NCBI RefSeq assembly: GCF_008629685.1
Contig: NZ_VWSF01000004.1
Span: 248,001 to 312,000 of the forward strand
DNA length: 64,000 nt
Source: Adhaeribacter rhizoryzae
GTDB taxonomy: Bacteria; Bacteroidota; Bacteroidia; Cytophagales; Hymenobacteraceae
Direction: 5' to 3'
The translations under genes and the position numbers were made by a program. Shown here in pieces: positions 58,406-64,000 of this stretch (position 1 is its first letter; every line of letters starts with the position of its first letter). Below the pieces are notes generated by a model. It had not been told where the DNA came from. It saw only the letters and a program-made list of their open reading frames with translations, and ran no database searches.

Positions 58406-61288
58406 ATGTCAGATTACAACTTTAGTCAGATAGAGAAAAAGTGGCAGCAAACCTGGGCCCAGCAGCAAACCTTTAAAACCACTACCGATAACAGCAAACC
58501 CAAGTACTACGTGCTGGATATGTTCCCGTACCCCTCGGGAGCCGGCTTACACGTAGGGCACCCACTGGGTTATATAGCTTCGGATATTATGGCCCGCTAC
58601 AAAAGGCAGCGGGGCTTTAACGTGCTGCACCCTATGGGTTTCGATGCTTTTGGACTACCGGCCGAGCAGTACGCCATTCAAACCGGTCAGCACCCGGCTA
58701 TTACCACCAAAGAAAATATTGCCCGTTACAAAGAGCAGTTAAGCAGCCTGGGTTTTTCTTACGACTGGAGCCGCGAAGTGCGCACCTCCGACCCGGATTA
58801 TTATAAGTGGACCCAGTGGATATTTCTGAAACTATACGATGCCTGGTATAACCAGGAAACTGATAAAGCCGAACCGATTGCTACGCTGGTAGCTAAGTTC
58901 GAGCAAAACGGAACTGATGGTGTAAAAGCCGCCTGCGACGAAGAGGAGCGCACTTTCTTTACGGCCGATGAGTGGAAAGCGATGACCGAAAAACAACAAT
59001 CGGATGTGTTGCTGCAATACCGGTTAGCCTTTTTATCGGAAGCTACTGTAAACTGGTGCCCGGCTTTGGGTACGGTTTTGGCCAACGACGAAGTAAAAGA
59101 CGGCGTGAGCGAACGCGGTGGTTACCCCGTAGAACGCAAAAAAATGCAGCAGTGGAGCTTACGCATTACGGCCTATGCCGAACGTTTGCTAAACGATATT
59201 GAAAGCCTGGACTGGACCGAGGCTATTAAAGAAATGCAACGTAACTGGATTGGTAAATCTTTAGGCGCGGAGCTGAACTTTAAAGTAAAAGATTCGGAAC
59301 GGCAACTAAAAGTATTTACCACCCGGGCCGATACCATTTACGGTGTTACCTACCTGGCCATTGCCCCCGAACACGAATGGGTGCCGGAATTAACTTCTCC
59401 GGAGCAGCGCCAGGCGGTAGAAGAATACGTGAGCACCGCCAAAAACCGCTCGGAGCGCGACCGCATGAGCGATGTAAAAACCATTAGCGGCGTATTTACC
59501 GGTTCGTACGTACTGAACCCGCTGAACGGCGAAGAAATTCCGCTGTGGGTGGCCGATTACGTACTAGCCGGCTATGGTACTGGTGTGGTAATGGCCGTAC
59601 CCGCCAGCGATATTCGTGACTTTAATTTCGCAAAACACTTTAATTTGCCCATTGTGCCGGTTATCGAAGGCTCTAATATTGACGAGGTGTACGAAGCCAA
59701 AGAAGGCAAAATGATTAATTCGGACTTCCTGAACGGCCTGGAAGTAAAAGACGCTTTAGTAGCCGCCACCGCTAAGTTCGAAGAAATGGGCATTGGCCAG
59801 GGCAAGGTAAATTACCGGATGCGCGATGCCATATTCGGCCGCCAGCGCTACTGGGGCGAACCCATTCCAATATATTACAAAGACGGCATTCCGCAACCAT
59901 TGCCGGAATCGGAGCTGCAGTTGGTTTTACCCGAAATTGATGCTTACCTGCCCACCGAAACCGGCGAACCGCCTTTGGGCCGCGCCAAAGATTGGAAGTA
60001 CAAAGGGGAATATCCCTACGAACTAAGCACCATGCCAGGCTGGGCGGGGTCCAGTTGGTATTATTTGCGCTACATGTCGCCGGATAACCAGGAAGCATTT
60101 GTTACGCCCGAAGACGAGCAATACTGGCAGAACGTAGATTTATATATTGGTGGCTCGGAGCACGCTACCGGTCACTTGTTATATTCCCGCTTCTGGTACA
60201 AGTTCCTGCACGATTTAGGTTTGGTTTCGCAAGTGGAGCCTTTCCGGAAGTTAATAAACCAGGGAATGATCCAAGGTGTTTCTAGCTTTGTCTATGCTAA
60301 TGTATATGGATATACTGGCGATGATATGAAATCTAACAATATGGTTTATATTTTCTCATCGAAGCCTTATGAGAAAAACTCAGAGCGAATAATTAATATT
60401 AATGGTGAAGCTAAAAAGTATTTTCTATTAAATGATTATAAACTTAGGGTGCCAATAGATTTTGTTAATTTAGATGGGACAATATCTAAGGATAATCAAA
60501 TAAAGTATCAAGAGGACCCCTTATTTATAGAATATTCAAAACAACTAGGAGTTCCTATTATTATTTGGGAAAGTGATAATATGCCGCTTGCTCAAGAAAT
60601 TGAGAAGATGTCCAAATCTAAGCGAAACGTAGTAAATCCAGATGATATTATAAGTCGCGTGGGCGCCGATACGCTGCGGATGTACGAGATGTTTTTGGGC
60701 CCGCTGGAGCAATTTAAGCCCTGGAATACCAACGGCATCGACGGGGTGCATAAATTCCTGAAGCGTTACTGGAAATTATTCTTCGATAGCAACGGCAATT
60801 TCTTGGTTTCAGATGATCAGCCAACACCGGCCGAATTGAAAACGCTGCACAAAACCATTAAAAAGGTAGAGGAAGATATGGAGCGTTTATCGTTTAACAC
60901 TTCCGTAAGTACCTTTATGATTTGCGTGAACGAATTAATTACCCTGAAGTGTAACAAACGGGCGATTCTGGAACCGCTTACCGTAATATTGGCCCCTTAC
61001 GCGCCGCACATCACCGAAGAAATCTGGTCGTTGCTGGGCCACGCCGAAAGCATTGCGTACGAGCCTTTCCCAACCTGGGAAGAAAAATATTTAACCGAAA
61101 GCACTTTCGAATACCCAATTTCGGTAAATGGTAAGATGCGAGGTAAACTGGCTTTCCCAACGGATAAACCTAAAGAAGAAATCGAAAAAGAAGTAATTTC
61201 TTCGGGCGTAATTGATAAATATTTAGAAGGCAAAGCGCCGAAAAAAATAATTGTGGTACCTAATAAAATTGTAAACGTAGTAGTTTAA
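58406..61288 (+). CDS. leuS: Leucyl-tRNA synthetase
   Basis: A 960-residue class I synthetase charging tRNA(Leu). The HIGH-type motif is HVGHPLGY (49-56). The CP1 editing domain spans about 240-440 ([37 protein letters not shown]). KMSKS is intact at 734-738, and the anticodon-binding region and C-terminal domain follow ([18 protein letters not shown]). The frame is complete. Residues about 617-750 come from an AT-rich segment (60255-60655) that differs from the rest of the gene in composition and from the usual Bacteroidota sequence in that region (see the separate entry). Confidence 0.95.
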   Translation: MSDYNFSQIEKKWQQTWAQQQTFKTTTDNSKPKYYVLDMFPYPSGAGLHVGHPLGYIASDIMARYKRQRGFNVLHPMGFDAFGLPAEQYAIQTGQHPAITTKENIARYKEQLSSLGFSYDWSREVRTSDPDYYKWTQWIFLKLYDAWYNQETDKAEPIATLVAKFEQNGTDGVKAACDEEERTFFTADEWKAMTEKQQSDVLLQYRLAFLSEATVNWCPALGTVLANDEVKDGVSERGGYPVERKKMQQWSLRITAYAERLLNDIESLDWTEAIKEMQRNWIGKSLGAELNFKVKDSERQLKVFTTRADTIYGVTYLAIAPEHEWVPELTSPEQRQAVEEYVSTAKNRSERDRMSDVKTISGVFTGSYVLNPLNGEEIPLWVADYVLAGYGTGVVMAVPASDIRDFNFAKHFNLPIVPVIEGSNIDEVYEAKEGKMINSDFLNGLEVKDALVAATAKFEEMGIGQGKVNYRMRDAIFGRQRYWGEPIPIYYKDGIPQPLPESELQLVLPEIDAYLPTETGEPPLGRAKDWKYKGEYPYELSTMPGWAGSSWYYLRYMSPDNQEAFVTPEDEQYWQNVDLYIGGSEHATGHLLYSRFWYKFLHDLGLVSQVEPFRKLINQGMIQGVSSFVYANVYGYTGDDMKSNNMVYIFSSKPYEKNSERIININGEAKKYFLLNDYKLRVPIDFVNLDGTISKDNQIKYQEDPLFIEYSKQLGVPIIIWESDNMPLAQEIEKMSKSKRNVVNPDDIISRVGADTLRMYEMFLGPLEQFKPWNTNGIDGVHKFLKRYWKLFFDSNGNFLVSDDQPTPAELKTLHKTIKKVEEDMERLSFNTSVSTFMICVNELITLKCNKRAILEPLTVILAPYAPHITEEIWSLLGHAESIAYEPFPTWEEKYLTESTFEYPISVNGKMRGKLAFPTDKPKEEIEKEVISSGVIDKYLEGKAPKKIIVVPNKIVNVVV
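60255..60655 (+). other. AT-rich mosaic patch inside leuS
   Basis: Counting G+C in 60-nt blocks by hand gives 28%, 30%, 27%, 25%, 35% and 37% for 60301-60660, against 48% in 60181-60240 and 58% in 60661-60720. Codon choice changes together (AAT, ATA, TTA, GAT dominate). The encoded stretch, about residues 617-750, includes [21 protein letters not shown] and the KMSKS loop. The reading frame is intact at both edges. It looks like replacement of part of the gene by recombination with a distant leuS. Confidence 0.75.
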
Positions 61289-61327
61289 TTAATACTGTTA
61301 TTAGCATCTAGCGTTTAAAATATTGCA

Positions 61328-61392
61328 GTCATGTTGAGCCTGTCGAAATAGCTAAAATGCTGTTATAGATCCTTCGGCAAGCTCAGGATGAC
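61328..61392. repeat. Palindromic repeat family B, copy 4 (inverted)
   Basis: The ends read GTCATGTTGAGCCTGTCGAA and ATCCTTCGGCAAGCTCAGGA before TGAC. The asymmetric ends show that this copy is reversed with respect to the three others. It is well paired, with a short centre. Confidence 0.88.
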
Positions 61393-61440
61393 CAAAATTT
61401 GCTTTTAAAGCAATAAAATAATTACAACCAAACACCCTCT

Positions 61441-61509
61441 CACGGCGGTCATTCTGAAAGAATCTTATTAGCAAGTAGCCAATTAGATTCTTTCAGAATG
61501 ACCGTGGTG
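61441..61509. repeat. Palindromic repeat family C
   Basis: The left arm CACGGCGGTCATTCTGAAAG (on to 61465) and the right arm ending CTTTCAGAATGACCGTGGTG pair over about 25 bp with two mismatches. The centre TTAGCAAGTAGCCAATTAG closely resembles the centre of family A read on the minus strand (TTAGTAGGTAGCCAAATAG), although the stems differ. Confidence 0.85.
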
Positions 61510-61576
61510 GGTGGTACAGCCTTTACTTTATTTGAAAGTGCAGTTTTCATTTGATATTGGTATATCACTTACAAAA

Positions 61577-61613
61577 AACAAGAAAGCCGCTTACTTTAAG
61601 CGGCTTTCTTGTT
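61577..61613. terminator. Bidirectional terminator between leuS and the mini-operon
   Basis: A 17-bp perfect stem (61577-61593 and 61597-61613, core AAAGCCGCTTA) closes a 3-nt loop CTT. A/T runs on both flanks serve both transcripts. Confidence 0.88.
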
Positions 61614-61655
61614 ATATAGGCTAACCAGGTAAACACAACCCAAAGTAAAGAATAT

Positions 61656-61844
61656 TTAAACTTTGTTTTTCCGTCCGGAATAAAATAATGTAAAGAGTAC
61701 AGCCACAAAACCAACTGCACAAACGGCCATTACAATCTGGTAAAAAGAATCATTAGAATTTCCGGCTTTATACCAGTTAGCAAAACCAACTGCGGCAAAA
61801 AACACCAATTGCAATATTCTGACCAGCAGCACCTTTTTATTCAT
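61656..61844 (-). CDS. Small two-helix membrane protein
   Basis: A 62-residue protein with two predicted membrane helices (LVRILQLVFFAAVGFANWY and IVMAVCAVGFVAVLFTLFY) and a basic C-terminus (SGRKNKV). No family is recognised. It begins 11 nt after the MmcQ/YjbR gene and is the last member of the mini-operon. Confidence 0.72.
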   Translation of the reverse strand: MNKKVLLVRILQLVFFAAVGFANWYKAGNSNDSFYQIVMAVCAVGFVAVLFTLFYSGRKNKV

Positions 61845-61855
61845 ACCAAATTTTA

Positions 61856-62236
61856 TTAAGCTGGAGTATCTAACGGCGGTTCGTCGTGTAGGGTAATGGC
61901 TAACTTCTGCGCCCGGGTTAGTTTGGCATACACCAGGTAGTACGACTGATCAATCCATTGCTTTAAAACCAAATCCGGAATATTATTGTGCACCCGAATG
62001 GTATTCCAATGTTTTTTATCCATGTGGTAACCCGGTTGTACCGCCTCATATTGCTCCCGCAACTGTACCGCCACTTCCGGATCGCATTTCAGGTTAATGC
62101 TTTCAAAAGTATTAATATTGGTTAAAGCAAAAATCCGGCCGCCTACTTTAAACACCAGGGTGTCTACTCCAAAGGGTGTTTCTTCGGTCACCCCCGGCTT
62201 TGCAAGGCAATATTCCCGAAATTCTTCGATGTGCAT
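61856..62236 (-). CDS. MmcQ/YjbR-family DNA-binding-like protein
   Basis: A 126-residue protein of the CyaY-like MmcQ/YjbR fold. It opens EEFREYCLAKPGVTEETPFG, the family start, and has VFKVGGRIFALTN, INLKCDPEVAVQLREQYEAVQPGYHMDKKHWNTI and WIDQSYYLVYAKLTRAQK. A double-wing DNA-binding role is assumed for the family from structure, but not proven. Its ATG overlaps the stop codon of the DUF6728 gene by 1 nt (TAATG), which implies coupled translation. Confidence 0.9.
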   Translation of the reverse strand: MHIEEFREYCLAKPGVTEETPFGVDTLVFKVGGRIFALTNINTFESINLKCDPEVAVQLREQYEAVQPGYHMDKKHWNTIRVHNNIPDLVLKQWIDQSYYLVYAKLTRAQKLAITLHDEPPLDTPA

Positions 62237-62403
62237 TATAATACGTGGCGGAAAATTAGAATAAACAGCGCCACCAAAAACATCAGCATCGACAATTTAT
62301 TAATAAAATGCATGCTGCGCAGGTTAAAATTTGTTTTCCGCTTGGGATCTTTTTTCCGGAAAAAATAAGTTGCTACTTCCGAAAAATCAAAAAGTCCTTT
62401 CAT
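62236..62403 (-). CDS. DUF6728-like mini membrane protein
   Basis: A 55-residue protein I found by reading the minus strand; it is too short for ordinary gene-length limits. It starts MKGLFDFSEVATYFFRKKDP, then has TNFNLRSMHFINKLSMLM and a C-terminal membrane helix (MFLVALFILIFRH). YFFRKKDPxRxTNFNLRxMHxINKxSMLMF is the pattern of DUF6728 proteins of Cytophagales. Its TAA overlaps the next gene's ATG. The function is unknown; conservation of the cytosolic RKKDP/TNFN segment suggests a binding surface. Confidence 0.82.
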   Translation of the reverse strand: MKGLFDFSEVATYFFRKKDPKRKTNFNLRSMHFINKLSMLMFLVALFILIFRHVL

Positions 62404-62600
62404 ACCCGAATATTTATAGATGTAAATTAATCTCTAGTTAATATAATCAAAAACGATTGTTCTATTTAGAGAACATGTAAGTAAGTAAAGAAGTTTGGTA
62501 AAGTAAAGCCTTATTGCTGATATTTACAGCTATTTAATAACTGTAATGGCAGTAAATAAAAGTGTTTTAGTTAGGTAATATTACCGGCTTACCGGAATAT

Positions 62601-63119
62601 TTAATCTATTTTCCATTGCCACTTTTCTTCCTGCCAGAACAGCCAGGGAGCAATTTGATTTTTAGCTTTCGGCAATAAAATTAGAACGGCACCAGCCGGC
62701 TGCACGTCTGCTCCGGCGGGCAAAACGTTTTCGGTTTTCCAGGTTTGTAGCCAGTTCCAATCTTCGGTGCCCAAAGTGTTTTGTTGTCCGGCGCCAAATA
62801 TTTCGGGCTGCTCTTTCTGTTGCCGCAAAACCATTAAGCCGGTTTTACTAGTTGCGCTTTCCTTTATTAGAATAGCAATATCCAAAAAACCATCTTTATC
62901 AAAATCGGCTTGCAGGTAAAAAGGATTAATCTGGAAGTTGTATTCGTACTTCTCTTTAAAGTTTTCTGCTTCTAATATGGCCCAGGTCCATTTGGGTAAT
63001 TCTACTGGAACAGCCTTTGTAACCACCGGATTAGAATTCTTCGGTTCAGAGCAGTTAAATAATAAAAGCACCGGTAAAAAGAACAAAACTGTTGTTTTGG
63101 CTTTTAACGGTGCTTTCAT
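62601..63119 (-). CDS. Hypothetical lipoprotein
   Basis: A 172-residue lipoprotein, lipobox LLFNC with Cys23. The mature part has LPKWTWAILEAENFKEKYEYNF, then FYLQADFDKDGFLDIAILIKESATSKTGLMVL; the DxDxDGxxD-like loop (DFDKDGFLDIAI) is typical of FG-GAP/VCBS-type calcium-binding repeats. Trp is frequent at the C-terminus (WLFWQEEKWQWKID). Its gene starts 23 nt after ispG on the same strand. The function is unknown. Confidence 0.78.
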   Translation of the reverse strand: MKAPLKAKTTVLFFLPVLLLFNCSEPKNSNPVVTKAVPVELPKWTWAILEAENFKEKYEYNFQINPFYLQADFDKDGFLDIAILIKESATSKTGLMVLRQQKEQPEIFGAGQQNTLGTEDWNWLQTWKTENVLPAGADVQPAGAVLILLPKAKNQIAPWLFWQEEKWQWKID

Positions 63120-63142
63120 CAGTATAAATATTAATAAATTTT

Positions 63143-64000
63143 TTAGCCTACTTCCTGCTCCAGAAACACAGGTTCAATCCATTTGCCGTCTTCCCGAATT
63201 AGCTGTATTAATTCATCTACGGCATTGTCTTCGGGAACCGCTTTTTTAATAACGTTTTGGCCGCGGTACAAGGCAATTTTGCCTTTGCCTACTCCTACGT
63301 AACCATAATCTGCATCGGCCATTTCCCCGGGACCGTTTACAATACAACCCATAATGCCAATCTTTACGCCCTTCAGGTGGTCGGTGCGTTTCCGAATCAT
63401 GGCGGTGGTTTCCTGTAAATCAAACAAGGTGCGGCCGCAGCTCGGGCAACTAATATATTCGGTTTTGCTCATGCGCGTACGCGCCGCCTGCAAAATGCCG
63501 AAGCTTAATTTATTTAAATTATCCAGCAAGCTCAACCACTCGGTTTTACTTTTTTCGGGTAATAATTCGGTGCTGAGTACCACGCCATCGCCTAAGCCAT
63601 CCAGTAACAAACCACCCACATCGGTAGAGGCATATAACTGCGTTTGCTCCAGGCTCATTTCGGAATATTGCCGGTTTATTATTACCGGATTCGCTACGCC
63701 ATTATTCATCAGCCGGAAAAAAGCTTTCCGCAACTCGGCCATAGCGTGTTTGTTTTCGGTGTATAAGATAATTACCGCAGTTTTATCTGCGCGCAGTTGG
63801 GCAACAGCCTCGTTGGTTAAGGAATTAATATTCTGAAAAACAAAATTCTGTTCCGGGTGGCGCGGCCCGGTATTAGCATACTCGGTTTGGGTTAAAACCG
63901 GGTAATGCTCCTGGCGCTGACCGCCGGCTAACCAAGCAGCATAATCAACTACTTCTTTCAGGCCGTTGGGCAACATAAAAGCAATGGGGTTACTTCCGGT
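63143..64000 (-). CDS. ispG: 4-hydroxy-3-methylbut-2-enyl-diphosphate synthase (5' part outside window)
   Basis: The C-terminal 285 residues of IspG (GcpE), which makes HMBPP in the methylerythritol phosphate route to isoprenoids. The cluster-binding cysteines are in YISCPSCGRTLFDLQ and KIGIMGCIVNGPGEMADADYGYVG, the family signature. The visible N-terminal part belongs to the long Bacteroidota-type insertion domain (QTQLYASTDVGGLLLDGLGDGVVLSTELL). The frame stays open to the window edge at 64000, so the start is not visible. Confidence 0.95.
   Translation of the reverse strand, partial: TGSNPIAFMLPNGLKEVVDYAAWLAGGQRQEHYPVLTQTEYANTGPRHPEQNFVFQNINSLTNEAVAQLRADKTAVIILYTENKHAMAELRKAFFRLMNNGVANPVIINRQYSEMSLEQTQLYASTDVGGLLLDGLGDGVVLSTELLPEKSKTEWLSLLDNLNKLSFGILQAARTRMSKTEYISCPSCGRTLFDLQETTAMIRKRTDHLKGVKIGIMGCIVNGPGEMADADYGYVGVGKGKIALYRGQNVIKKAVPEDNAVDELIQLIREDGKWIEPVFLEQEVG

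Larger units (their letters stand above)
61289..61655. other. Intergenic region packed with repeats
   Basis: Between leuS and the converging small membrane-protein gene lie three elements in a row: palindromic repeat family B (61328-61392, inverted), palindromic repeat family C (61441-61509) and a bidirectional terminator (61577-61613). Only short AT-rich spacers remain. Confidence 0.7.

Noticed and set aside
60255-60655. leuS as a pseudogene disrupted by an insertion
   Set aside because: The frame is intact through the patch and HIGH, KMSKS and downstream domains are all present, so replacement rather than insertion explains it.
29334-61392. CRISPR array made of the scattered repeats
   Set aside because: The repeats are kilobases apart, palindromic and not separated by uniform spacers; no cas genes are present.
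1-64000. tRNA or rRNA genes
   Set aside because: I scanned the intergenic spaces for cloverleaf-like stems with GTTCRANNC and found none; nothing resembles rRNA.

Overview
The window looks like chromosomal DNA of a Bacteroidota member, most likely order Cytophagales near Hymenobacteraceae (Adhaeribacter-like). This rests on gene families typical of that group (a lipoprotein TamA homologue of TamL type, a fused alpha/beta E1 dehydrogenase, a DUF4369-thioredoxin lipoprotein, a DUF6728 mini-protein), on TTG/GTG starts, and on promoter boxes of the Bacteroidota form TTG-N19-TAnnTTTG. The genus is an inference. I see no tRNA, rRNA, CRISPR array, prophage or intact insertion sequence.

Positions 1-9160 hold the most distinctive locus: an arsenosugar-biosynthesis cluster. 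It has an ArsM-type arsenite methyltransferase (cut by the window edge), a DUF547 protein, a TIGR04283-type glycosyltransferase, a two-domain VOC protein, a PlsC-like acyltransferase, an SDR, a TIGR04282-type transferase, a secreted rhodanese, the radical SAM enzyme ArsS, a small peroxidase-like protein and a second, degenerate TIGR04282 paralogue. A 13-bp perfect inverted repeat lies in the divergent promoter region. No arsenic efflux gene, arsenate reductase or ArsR regulator is visible in the window.

9.3-13.8 kb is one compact minus-strand run (serine dehydratase beta, TolC, membrane fusion protein, GpsA). 14-17.7 kb holds tryptophan 2,3-dioxygenase, a small AT-rich gene, an FAD oxidoreductase and a CoA-binding protein. 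18.0-20.6 kb is an ECF sigma / anti-sigma-like / outer-membrane barrel operon. 20.8-29.2 kb holds an rRNA-type methyltransferase diverging from tamL, a TonB-C protein, the E1 fusion, hemF and a PAP2 phosphatase. 29.4-41 kb is mostly housekeeping: riboflavin synthase, pcm, thioesterase, TlpA-like protein, gatB, alaS, MerR regulator, dprA and a class IV aminotransferase. 41.5-49.5 kb has a large FAD/Fe-S dehydrogenase, thyA, an SF1 helicase and a SlyD-like isomerase.

49.7-55.7 kb is a tight five-gene minus-strand operon: two outer-membrane-type proteins, an M19-like metallohydrolase, a Bor-like lipoprotein and an aldonolactone-oxidase-like flavoprotein. I know of no described system with this make-up. 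56-64 kb has an AcpH-like protein, a PNPOx-like protein, a CrtA-like protein, leuS, a DUF6728/MmcQ/membrane-protein mini-operon, a lipoprotein and ispG (cut by the window edge). leuS carries an AT-rich patch of about 400 bp over the KMSKS region that reads like imported DNA.

Intergenic spaces are seeded with palindromic repeats of at least three kinds. Two of them share a loop motif containing GTAGCCAA although their stems differ. Several strong bidirectional terminators separate convergent genes.
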